64,000 nt of DNA from Arenicola marina (Eukaryota; Annelida; Polychaeta; Arenicolidae), in assembly GCA_964019135.1 (NCBI GenBank), contig OZ025248.1, forward strand, positions 9,431,574 through 9,495,573, given 5' to 3'. A program made the translations under genes and the position numbers. How positions within the stretch are numbered: position 1 is the first letter of the stretch; every line of letters starts with the position of its first letter. The notes beneath the pieces are model-generated. The model ran no database searches and was not told where the DNA came from. It saw only the letters and a program-made list of their open reading frames with translations. This document shows, one piece after another, positions 11,466 to 22,044 of the stretch.

Positions 11466-14333
11466 CACAGGTGTACTACACAGACACATGGTACACACTA
11501 TGTACCGGTGTACTACACGGACACATGATACACACTATGTACCGGTGTACTACACAGACACATGGTACACACTATGTACCGGTGTACTACACAGACACAT
11601 GGTACACACTATGTACCAGTGTACTACACAGACACATGGTACACACTATGTACCGGTGTACTACACAGACACATGGTACACACTATGTACCGGTGTACTA
11701 CAGACACATGGTACACACTATGTACCGGTGTACTACACAGACACATGGTACACACTATGTACCGGTGTACTACACAGACACATGGTACACACTATGTACC
11801 GGTGTACTACACAGACACATGGTACACACTATGTACCGGTGTACTACACAGACACATGGTACACACTATGTACCGGTGTACTACACAGACACATGGTACA
11901 CACTATGTACCGGTGTACTACAGACACATGGTACACACTATGTACCGGTGTACTACAGACACATGGTACACACTATGTACCGGTGTACTACACAAACACA
12001 TGGTACACACTATGTACCGGGGTACTACACAGACACATGGTACACACTATGTACCGGTGTACTACAGACACATCGTACACACTATGTACCGGTGTACTAC
12101 ACAGACACATGGTACACACTATGTACCAGTGTACTACACAGACACATGGTACACACTATGTACCGGTGTACTACAGACACATGGTACACACTATGTACCG
12201 GTGTACTACAGACACATGGTACACACTATGTACCGGTGTATTACACAGACACATGGTACACACTATGTACCGGTGTACTACACAGACACATGGTACATAC
12301 TATGTACCGGTGTACTACACAAACACATGGTACACACTATGTACCGGTGTACTACAGACACATGGTACACAATATGTACCGGTGTACTACACAAACACAT
12401 GGTACACACTATGTACCGGTGTACTACACAGACACATGGTACACACTATGTACCGGTGTACTACACAGACACATTGTACACACTATGTACCGGTGTACTA
12501 CAGACACATGGTACACACTATGTACCGGTGTACTACACAGACACATGGTACACACTATGTACCGGTGTACAACTACACAGACACATGGTACACACTATGT
12601 ACCGGTGTACTACACAAACACATGGTACACACTATGTACCGGTGTACTACAGAAACATGGTACACACTATGTACCGGTGTACTACAGACACATGGTACAC
12701 ACTATGTACCGGTGTACTACAGACACATGGTACACACTATGTACCGGTGTACTACAGACACATGGTACACACTATGTACCGGTGTACTACACAGACACAT
12801 GGTACACACTATGTACCGGTGTACTACACAGACACATGGTACACACTATGTACCGGTGTACTACACAGACACATGGTACACACTATGTACCGGTGTACTA
12901 CACAGACACATGGTACACACTATGTACCGGTGTACTACACAGACACATGGTACACACTATGTACCGGTGTACTACAGACACATGGTACACACTATGTACC
13001 GGTGTACTACAGACACATGGTACACACTATGTACCGGTGTACTACAGACACATGGTACACACTATGTACCGGTGTACTACACAAACACATGGTACACACT
13101 ATGTACCGGTGTACTACACAGACACATGGAACACACTATGTACCGGTGTACTACAGACACATGGTACACACTATGTACCGGTGTACTACACAGACACATG
13201 GTACACACTATGTACCGGTGTACTACAGACACATGGTACACACTATGTACCGGTGTACTACACAGACACATGGTACACACTATGTACCGGTGTACTACAG
13301 ACACATGGTACACACTATGTACCGGTGTACAACTACACAGACACATGTTACACACTATGTACCGGTGTACTACACAGACACATGGTACACACTATGTACC
13401 GGTGTACTACACAGACACATGGTACACACTATGTACCGGTGTACTACAGACACATAGTACACACTATGTACCGGTGTACTACAGACACATGGTACACACT
13501 ATGTACCGGTGTACTACAGACACATGGTACACACTATGTACCGGTGTACAACTACACAGACACATGGTACACACTATGTACCGGTGTACTACACAGACAC
13601 TTGGTACACACTATGTACTGGTGTACTACACAGACACATGGTACACACTATGTACCGGTGTACTACACAGACACATGGTACACACTATGTACCGGTGTAC
13701 TACAGACACATAGTACACACTATGTACCGGTGTACTACAGACACATAGTACACACTATGTACCGGTGTACTACAGACACATGGTACACACTATGTACCGG
13801 TGTACTACACAGACACATGGTACACACTATGTACCGGTGTACTACACGGACACATGGTACACACTATGTACCGGTGTACTACACAGACACATGGTACACA
13901 CTGTACCGGCGTACTACACAGACACATGGTACACACTATGTACCAGTGTACTACACAGACACATGGTACACACTATGTACCGGTGTACAACTACACAGAC
14001 ACATGGTACACACTATGTACCGGTGTACTACAGACACATGGTACACACTATGTACCGGTGTACTACAGACACATGGTACACACTATGTACCGGTGTACTA
14101 CACAGACACATGGTACACACTATGTACCGGTGTACTACACAGACACATGGTACACACTATGTACCGGTGTACTACACAGACACATGGTACACACTATGTA
14201 CCGGTGTACTACACAGACACATGGTACACACTATGTACCGGTGTACTACACAGACACATGGTACGCACTATGTACCGGTGTACTACACAGACACATGGTA
14301 CACACTATGTACCGGTGTACTACACAGACACAC
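11466..14333. repeat. 2.9-kb minisatellite of 34/37/40-bp units in CTTNBP2 intron 4
   Basis: About 80 nearly identical head-to-tail units fill this intron. The common unit is 37 bases; a frequent 34-base form lacks one CAC triplet, and a rarer 40-base form has an extra AAC. Each unit contains GGTACA-CACTA-TGTACC, a 6-bp stem with a 5-base loop, followed by an ACCGGT palindrome. Because no unit has a stop in any plus-strand frame, open frames of 1053, 765 and 631 codons appear; they are antisense to the gene and are repeat artefacts. The array ends about 17 bases from the splice donor of exon 4. The rest of the intron (11101-11465) shows nothing recognisable. Confidence 0.97.
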
Positions 14334-14349
14334 AGGACGCCCCACCCAC

Positions 14350-14457
14350 CTCCTGTTTAAGTCGCTCGCGTTCCTTCTCCAATAGATATGTGACGTCATC
14401 GCCTTGTGCCGTGTCCTGTGCGTGCTTCCTCTGTTCATCCTCCAGCTCGGCGCACAC
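14350..14457 (-). CDS. CTTNBP2: Cortactin-binding protein 2 homologue, exon 4 (coiled coil)
   Basis: A 108-base, phase 0 exon coding for 36 residues that begin VCAELEDEQRKHAQDT and end LLEKERERLKQE. The family's conserved coiled-coil block has the same order: an E-rich stretch, R-x-H-A-Q-D-T-A-x-G-D-D-V-T-Y, then LEKERERL. The acceptor is TTGGCCAG before 14457, and the donor is GAG|GTGGGT below 14350. Joining to the next exon gives RLKQE-LDFEK, aligned without a gap to the vertebrate RLTQQ-LEFEK step, which fixes both boundaries. These residues (139-174) lie in the part of the family that mediates oligomerisation and striatin contact. The intron on its 3' side is almost entirely minisatellite. 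Confidence 0.93.
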
Positions 14458-14928
14458 CTGGCCAACACAAACACAAACAGTGATACCTAATCAAATAATC
14501 ATAAACCACAAGCTGGGCATAAATAATGTCTCCTTTAAGTCACTAGTTCGAAAGAATATGTTTTAACACTAACTCTACTTCTCCTGCATTCCTCAAAGTC
14601 TATCGTGTCAAAGGCCCGTATTGAGTATTTATCCTGTTTGATAACTCACTCAGATATCTAACCTTATGTAAATCTACATGTACCTGATACATTCTTGTAA
14701 GTCTATCGTGTCAAACGCCTCACTAAGCTCCCTCACCTTGTCGTGCAATAAATATAACGTATGTATCGTGTCAAACGCCTGACTAAGCTCCCTCACCTTG
14801 CCGTGTAATAAATATAACGTATGTATCGTGTCAAACGCCTCACTAAGCTAGCTCACCTTGCCGTAAGACTTCTCGTGCAATGAATATAACAATTGTGTCG
14901 TATCAAACGCCTCACTGAGCTCCTTTAC
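14458..14928. other. CTTNBP2 intron 3, short (471 bases), with duplicated splice-donor region
   Basis: This intron separates exons 3 and 4. Its exon 4 side (14458-14700) has no recognisable element apart from a partial match to the adjacent repeat near 14613. Its exon 3 side consists of tandem copies described in the next entry. Confidence 0.85.
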
Positions 14929-14934
14929 CTTATG
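14701..14934 (-). repeat. 60-bp tandem copies carrying donor-like sites next to exon 3
   Basis: Units at 14701-14760 and 14761-14820 are 60 bases. The unit at 14821-14892 is 72 bases, with an internal 12-base insertion. A partial unit (14893-14934) overlaps the end of exon 3. Read on the minus strand each contains an AAG|GTGAG or AAG|GTAAAG step followed by GAGCT..AGTGAGGCGTTTGA. The array is therefore a duplication of the exon 3 donor and its downstream intron. The first extra donor, below 14857, would extend exon 3 by 72 bases in frame. Confidence 0.88.
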
Positions 14935-15168
14935 ATAGCGTTTCTCGACGGCGGCCAGCTGTTCTCGCATCCTCTGCTGAGCCTTGCGCTGGGTCTCGAT
15001 GAGGTTTTCCAGCTGCAGCAGCTGATTGTCGTACATCGCCTTGACGGCAGCCTCGTCGAAGCTGTTGTCCTTGTGGCTGTCCGAGTCCCGCTGCAGCGCG
15101 TGGAAGGGGTCACCCAGCCCGAAACGGCCATACTTGGCCTGGTAGAGCAGCTGTTTGGCCTTCTCCGC
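14929..15168 (-). CDS. CTTNBP2: Cortactin-binding protein 2 homologue, exon 3 (CortBP2 domain)
   Basis: A 240-base, phase 0 exon coding for 80 residues (59-138), starting AEKAKQLLYQAKYGRFGLGD and continuing with DPFHALQRD. It matches the family block in which a YGRF/YGKY step is followed by a D-P-x-x-A-L-Q-R-D motif. The second half is Gln/Glu/Arg-rich coiled coil ending QLAAVEKRYHK, equivalent to the vertebrate QLAAAESRxxK. The acceptor is TTGTCCCCAG and the chosen donor is AAG|GTAAAG. This donor gives a gap-free join to VCAELEDE, in agreement with vertebrate sequences. Using the alternative donor at 14857 would insert 24 residues (VKELSEAF..SYGK) into the coiled coil. Confidence 0.94.
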
Positions 15169-18100
15169 CTGGGGACAACATGGGGTCAGGCGTTATAACA
15201 GGGCTACAACCGTCAGGTCTCAAGGGCGGAAAACTGTGGCATGACATAGGAAATACCGGACATTCGTGTGACGGCGAAGGACAGGACGCTGTTGTATAAG
15301 TTGATCGTACTTGTAGCATTACTTGTGTCGTCGCTGTTGTTGTTGCCACGTTAACCTAAACCGGCTGTGAAACCTAAGAACAGGCGATGAGTACGTGCGT
15401 GTCATGGAAACCGCAGAGTGCGACCCCGATGTGTACACTGAGCGCGGCCAAAGGAGTACGGCATGGCCACGGCACCTCACAGGCCAACGACTAGTGTTAG
15501 GCCGGTACCCACACGCGAGACAGGGACTGGTGGTACATCCCAGAATACCGGGGAACGAGAGAAAGGCTTAGGCACTTTATAAATAGGGCAACGAGCCTTT
15601 TTGAAAAGTGGAACCAGAAAGAGGCTCAAACAGTTTTTGTTTTTACTTGTTTCCCCGAACGAGACAATAAGATTCAGGATTGTCAATGCTGTGGTGATGA
15701 CAGGCCGGTCTTAATTATGCCAACATGGCGGTAACGAAAGCTAACCTCAGAGTCATGGGTCGAACAGTCTACTGTTACTGGTGGAATGCTTATTTATAAT
15801 CCAGCGGAGCCCATCGTCAGAAACATAATCATGTAATCTTTAAAATAAATAAATAAAAAACTTTTAGCTTAGTGAAAGGTCACGTAACTTTGACTCGTAA
15901 AATAAAAAAAAACAGCATTATCGGTCGAGCTTAAGCGGACGAATATTAGATTGATCATACATTCATTGCATTTCCTGGAATACTATTAGATTGAGTAGAA
16001 ATTGCCCGTTATTAGTAACTGATAATCAATCGTTAAATTAGCCTGTACAAGATGGGAGCTCGCACCTTTTGGTGAAGTGATCCTCAGGTCCTTCTAATCA
16101 CTACCAAGATAACTTCATCCCTCACTTTAAGGATCGATTTACTGATGTAACCAACCATGCGAGATGGATCAGAGCCGTGCCATGCGGGGGAATCGAACCC
16201 TCGACTCAGGGTGAGTTTTAAGGCAGTTGTGTATATGTGGAGGGCGGAGGGCGGGGGGTGGGTGGGGAGGAGGGGGGTCTGTGGGATGCCCCAGGCTGGC
16301 CGCCTGGAGGTCATGCATGTTACTAACAAGCAGAAGTGAAACCGCATGGTACACTGTGAAGAAATCCTGCGGTGTCTGGTATCAGAAAAACCACCAGGCC
16401 CACCACCGGCACATAACGACACAGATTTGGGCCTCCTCCCTCAACGGGCTCCACGCCACCATCTGGATCTACTTGAGGGAAGAGTGAGAGAGGATGGTCC
16501 GCCGGTGTCCAGCTAGAGCGCAGCTAGACACCATCACCATCATCAGCAGCCAACAGATAAAGGGAAGCAATGCTTTGACTCGAGCCGCCCCCCCCCCCCA
16601 CTCTCACACACACACCTATCCCCCCGCCCCTGTCGTCTCGGCTGGGACATGGAGTCTCGGCGTTTAAAGTTCTTTGAGGCGATAGCGGGCATTACATTGC
16701 TCTCAGCGCCCGGGGCTAATGCTAAAGACTCAGGCACACAGCTGCCCAGTAAAAAGACACTATGATGTAAATAAAACTGGCAGCTCAATACAGCCACCTC
16801 CAGCTTCCATGCTAAGAGCCAGAGACATTCTATATAGGACTTATGCTGAAAAGACGGTTCTTATAAACGCGGAAAACGAGATTAACAGATTGGTTCAGCA
16901 ATACACTTGTTCAAGCGAGGAACAAGAAGCCCAGACAAAGAGTTTAGAGAATCGAAACTTTGAAAGCAGTGTTATCAAAGATCACAGCTTCGAAACGCAT
17001 CCCCACCGTGTAAGAAGTGACGTCATATAGCGAAGGTGACGTCATATTATGCGGGTGACGTCATCTATCGCCAGTGAGAGGAAAGCGCCCGGTGAGGTGT
17101 TCAGCGCCGATCTGGCTATTGCCGGAGAATCTATTTGAGCTTACCCATAGTCCTGATAGCGACGACTGGTCCCCCATCGAACGGCTTAACACTTACAGCT
17201 ATCGATCGAAGTGGGAGAGAATAAATATCGCAGGGCAATATGGTCGAATAAACTAGACAAAGCAGGGGAGGTAAGGCGGTGTGTTGGCATCAGTTCGAAC
17301 GGTCGAACGGGAGAAGGGTCTGCACTAATCCACACTAAGTGCATTGGAGCTGCCAACATCACTGCCACAGTCGATAGCAAAGAAACGAAAACGTTTTTTT
17401 TACGCTGCTCGCTGCGATAAATAACCCCTCCCCCCCTCCCCCATGCCCCACGCCCTGCCTCTCCCTCCCCGCCCTGGCGCCCACACATCATATCCCCCAA
17501 CCCACAGCGAGAGACAACTACATACACGATATAATCAGCGCCTAAACACACACCTTGCACTTGGCGTGCAGACAACGTCTGTCGGTGAGAAGGCTGGAAT
17601 GTCTTCAACCCTCTAATAACGGGAGCGTTATCCTACCATACCCCGTTGCTACCCTCGCCCCCCAACCCCGACTCCCATCCCAGCGAGAGCGTCCTCTCCA
17701 CTCAACATGCCAACCTCACCCTCACCCTCGCACTGATGACGTCATCCTTGCTACTGGATCACGTGGGCCCCTCAAACATGATTATGGACAATTAGGTTGG
17801 CGCAACACGGCATTGTGGGAAGGTTCCACCGCGTGTTTGTCTCGCCGGCAAATCTGCCCATTTACCTCCACTATCCATGGGGAAGGGTAGTCTTTTTTTT
17901 TGGGCCTTATTCCTCCCCCTTTTTTAAATGTCATCCGCTCTATAAGGATTCTCCAATAATGATGACTGTGTATTCTGTCAACAGCACGCCACGCTGGGTG
18001 AGGCAGGGCATGAAGCGTTTAGCCACCCCTCATGCTTGCAAAAACACGCACGTCATAATCAAGATCCTAACCGGTTCCAGCGCATCATACGCAAACACGC

Positions 18101-19278
18101 GTTGGTGCACATTAATCTGTACATACAGGGCAAAACTGGGGAAGGGCCGCACCAGGCCAGCGATCGAGTCCCACTTCCGGTCCGCATACCGCCACGACTG
18201 CTATGGTTACCGGCAAAAGGTCATTGACATAGCATTAGACGTGATGACGTCACGACTTTCGCTTCATTATAGGAGTGCAACGCTGCCCCTGAGGCATAAA
18301 GGGTCGCTCTCAGAGACGGGGAGTAATGCTCTAGTCTGTTCCCTTCTCGACACCATTCACTCCGGCCTTCAGCCCTCAAGCCGTCTCCCCTCCCCTCCCC
18401 TCCCCTCCTTCCCGCGCACCTCCCCGGCCGCTGGCGCTCCATTCCCCGTCATACCGACACGGACAGACGCCGGTATCCCCCATCAACCCCCTCCCTCCCT
18501 ACACGCTCTGCGCGCCACAACATGAGACAACGCAGTGGGCAGCGCCCCCACGAGAGAGAACAAACCAGTCGCGCGGGGGTGGGGCGGGGAAGGTGGGGCT
18601 GGGGGGTCGGCAGTAAACATCTGCTACGCCTCGACCACAGAACGCGGTATCGCCTCAGTTTTTTCCTCCCCAACAAACACGAGTGGTACGCAGAGGGGAG
18701 GGGAAGGCGAGGGGAGGTAGAACCGGCTGCGATTTCGATGCCTGCTGCGCGAAATGAGTGTGGAAGAAGAGAAGCTGGAAGGCCGCCTGGCCTACCCTTG
18801 CCACCAGCAGCCAGCCAGCCACAGCAGTCGGCGGACTCCCCCCGCCACTAGTGCGACAGGCAGCCGCCAGCTGGCGCCCCGGCGCGGCCTCTTATCCATA
18901 TCTCTGTCTCCCCCCCCCCACCCCCCGGAGCCCCTCCCTCCTCCCCTCCACTGCCACTGACCCAAGTCGTCGTTACCACCAGTCACCGAACCGGGACGCA
19001 TTTTAAATACTGAACACAACTGTCGACTACACACAAACCAGTTACCTCAAGTTTACAAGAGTCCGTCAAAGTGGCCACAAAGGTTGAGAAATCGGGAATT
19101 TGATAAGAAATTTGCGACGCACGTGCCCGTTCCCGGGAAACCAGAAACCATCACTTGGCGCACAAGAAGTTGGTAATGATTTCCCGAAGGAATGATAATG
19201 ATTTGTTTGGACAGCGCAGAACAAAGTTCGTTAGCCACGCGTCACCACAGTGACGATCAGTCGATGGTTGTGGGACGT

Positions 19279-19365
19279 GAAACATGCTGGCAGCGAAGCA
19301 AGGCATTGAAACATGCTGGCAGCGAAGCAAGGCATTGAAACATGCTGGCAGCGAAGCAAGGCATT
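19279..19365. repeat. 29-bp unit, three tandem copies
   Basis: Three consecutive, essentially identical 29-base units containing GAAACATGCTGGCAGCGAAG start at 19279, 19308 and 19337. They are intronic with respect to CTTNBP2. Confidence 0.92.
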
Positions 19366-19714
19366 TTAACGTCTCATATTCCGACTGTCGCAAGATGGGA
19401 AATGGCCTCGGGACCGTCTTCTGACACCAACAGAATTCATTGAAATGTCAACTGATGTAGTCGTTAACTTTATATTATTAACACAGTAAAAACAGATAGA
19501 ACACAGTGAGAGAGAACGAATGAAGATAGGATTCACACGGTTAAAGGATTAGGGAGAGGAAGATCAAGATGAATAACTGTGTCGATTGGAGGAAGACGAC
19601 AACATGGGGCCAAGACAGAGACAGGACGAGAGCCACTCTCTGCCTTCGACTCACTCCGCTAGGGCTCCATTATATCTCTGTTGTCGCCTGCGTCCTGAAT
19701 ACATTTTCACACTC

Positions 19715-20035
19715 GCTCGGCAGGGCGGCGCTGCGCAGATTGATAGGAAAAATGCGTCGCGCATTTCTACAAATTAGTGCTGGGACCCAGCCTAAGCCTC
19801 ATAACGCATGAAATGAGGTGATGAAAAGAAAGAGTTCTGTCACAATTATAACTTTTTCGAAAGGGTACAAGATGTGTGTTGCTTTATTAAATACGCAAGG
19901 CTCGTTATTTTTATGTTTAATTGTTGAAAACTATAATGTTGCAGAAAATTACAGCTGATTTGACCGTTTTTCAAGAATCTTGAAATTGCCCCCGACCGAC
20001 AGCAGCGGTAAAAGCGGAGCTTGCGTAGCGCCACC
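19715..20035 (+). repeat. Dispersed repeat family D, copy 1
   Basis: This stretch shares, in the same order and orientation, several blocks with 54112-54392: CAGGGCGGCGCTGCGCAG at the left, TTCTACAAATTAGTGC.GGGA, an ACGCA-GGCTCGTTA block, and ACCGACAGCAGCGG..GCGCCACC at the right. The copies are diverged, with gaps between blocks. There is no coding potential. It may be a short interspersed or non-autonomous DNA element; terminal repeats were not evident. Confidence 0.6.
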
Positions 20036-20311
20036 GTGCGGGGGCTTGGACGAGAGCGGGAGCTGAAAGGCAGGGAGGGAAGAGGGGGAGAAGCGAGACC
20101 ACCACCCCTGACAGATCAGGTCAATATTGACCCATCAGGCAAAATGTCAGATCTAGGTGAGACCTGCAACAAGTGTTTGACTGACTGAGGGACTGGACTG
20201 ACTGACAACAATCCCCATGACGACCTTGGCCCAGCTTCAGCAGGCACGCCCCACATTACATCCCAGAGTCAAACAACGGAGGGTTGTCGTTAAACACAGC
20301 TGCATGTCCAT

Positions 20312-22044
20312 AGAGGGGAAAGGACGGGGTGAAGGCAAGGGTTGAGGGGGAGAGGACGGGGTAAAGGCAAGGGTTGAGGGGGAGAGGACGGGGTAAAGGC
20401 AAGGGTTGAGGGGGAAAGGACGGGGTGAAGACAAGGGTTGAGGGGGAGAGGACGGGTTGAAGGAATGGTTTGAGGGGGAGAGGACGGGATGAAGGCAAGG
20501 GTTGAGGGGGAGAGGACGGGGTGAAGGCAAAGGTTGAGGGGGAGAGGACGGGGTGAAAGCAAGGGTTGAGGGGGAGAGGACGGGGTGAAGGCAAGGGTTG
20601 AGGGGGAGAGGACGGGGTGAAGGCTAGGATTAAGAGGGAGAGGGCGGCGTGAAGGCAAGGGTTGAGGGGGAGAGGGCGGGGTGAAAGCAAGGGTTGAGGG
20701 GGAGAGGACGGGGTGAAGGCAAGGGTTAAGGGGGAGAGGACGGGGTACAGGCAAGGGTTGAGGGGGAGAGGACGGGGTGAAGGCAAGGGTTAAGGGGGAG
20801 AGGACGGGGTGAAGGCAAGGATTGAAGGGGAGAGGACGGGGTAAAGGCAAGGGTTAAGGGGGTGAGGACGGGGTAAAGGCAAGGGTTGAGGGCGGGGTGA
20901 AGGCAAGGGTTAAGGGGGAGAGGACGGGATGAAGGCAAGGGTTGAGGGCGAGAGGACGGGGTGAAGGCAAGGGTTGAGGGGGAGAGGACGGGGTGAAGGC
21001 AAGGGTTGAGGGGAAGAGGACGGGGTGAAGGCAAGGGTTGAGGGGGAGAGGACGGGATGAAGGCAAGGGTTGAGGTGGAGAGGACGGGGTGAATGCAAAG
21101 GGTTGAGGGGGAGAAGACGGGGTGAAGGCAAGGGTTGAGGGGCAGAGGACGGGGTGAAGGCAAGGGTTGAGGGGGAGAGGACGTGGTGAAGGCAAGGGTT
21201 AAGTGGGAGGGGACGGGGTACAGGCAAGGGTTGAGGGGGAGAGGACGGGGTGAAGGCAAGGGTTGAGGGGCAGAGGACGGGGTGAAGGCAAGGGTTGAGG
21301 GGGAGAGGACGTGGTGAAGGCAAGGGTTAAGTGGGAGGGGACGGGGTAAAGGCAAGGGTTGAGGGGGAGAGGACGGGGTGAAGGCAAGGGTTGAGGGGAG
21401 AGGACGGGGTAAAGGCAAGGGTTGAGGGGGAGAGGACGGGGTGAAGGCAAGGATTGAAGGGGAGAGGACGGGGTAAAGGCAAGGGTTAAGGGGGTGAGGA
21501 CGGGGTAAAGGCAAGGGTTGAGGGCGGGGTGAAGGCAAGGGTTAAGGGGGAGAGGACGGGATGAAGGCAAGGGTTGAGGGCGAGAGGACGGGGTGAAGGC
21601 AAGGGTTGAGGGGAAGACGACGGGGTGAAGGCAAGGGTTGAGGGGGAGAGGACGGGATGAAGGCAAGGGTTGAGGTGGAGAGGACGGGGTGAATGCAAAG
21701 GGTTGAGGGGGAGAAGACGGGGTGAAGGCAAGGGTTGAGGGGCAGAGGACGGGGTGAAGGCAAGGGTTGAGGGGGAGAGGACGTGGTGAAGGCAAGGGTT
21801 AAGTGGGAGGGGACGGGGTAAAGGCAAGGGTTGAGGGGGAGAGGACGGGGTAAAGGCAAGGGTTGAGGGGGAGAGGACGGGGTAAAGGCAAGGGTTGAGG
21901 GGGAGAGGACGGGGTGAAGGCAAGGATTGAGGGGAAGAGGACGGGGTAAAGGCAAGGGTTGAGGGGGAGAGGACGGGGTAAAGGCAAGGGTTGAGGGGGA
22001 GAGAACGGGGTAAATGCAAGGGTTGAGGGGGAGAGGACGGGGTG
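20312..22044. repeat. G-rich 32-bp minisatellite, about 54 copies
   Basis: The consensus unit on the plus strand is GGGTTGAGGGGGAGAGGACG followed by GGGTGAAGGCAA. Variant units recur in blocks, revealing a higher-order duplication of about 600-632 bases (compare 20860-21220 with 21490-21830). Minus-strand open frames of 113-270 codons reading PSTLAFTPSSPPQP are translations of this array and not genes. Strand asymmetry is extreme: the plus strand is nearly all purine with repeated G-runs. The array lies in CTTNBP2 intron 2. Confidence 0.97.

Noticed and set aside
11405..14566. Plus-strand open frame of 1053 codons (and 765- and 631-codon overlapping frames)
   Set aside because: They are translations of a stop-free minisatellite in all three plus frames, antisense to CTTNBP2, with no start context, splice logic or non-repetitive domain.
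14848..14928. Treating VKELSEAF..SYGK as constitutive coding sequence of exon 3
   Set aside because: The AAG|GTAAAG donor at 14929 gives a gap-free match to the family. The extension lies in duplicated intron sequence, so it is reported only as a possible alternative.
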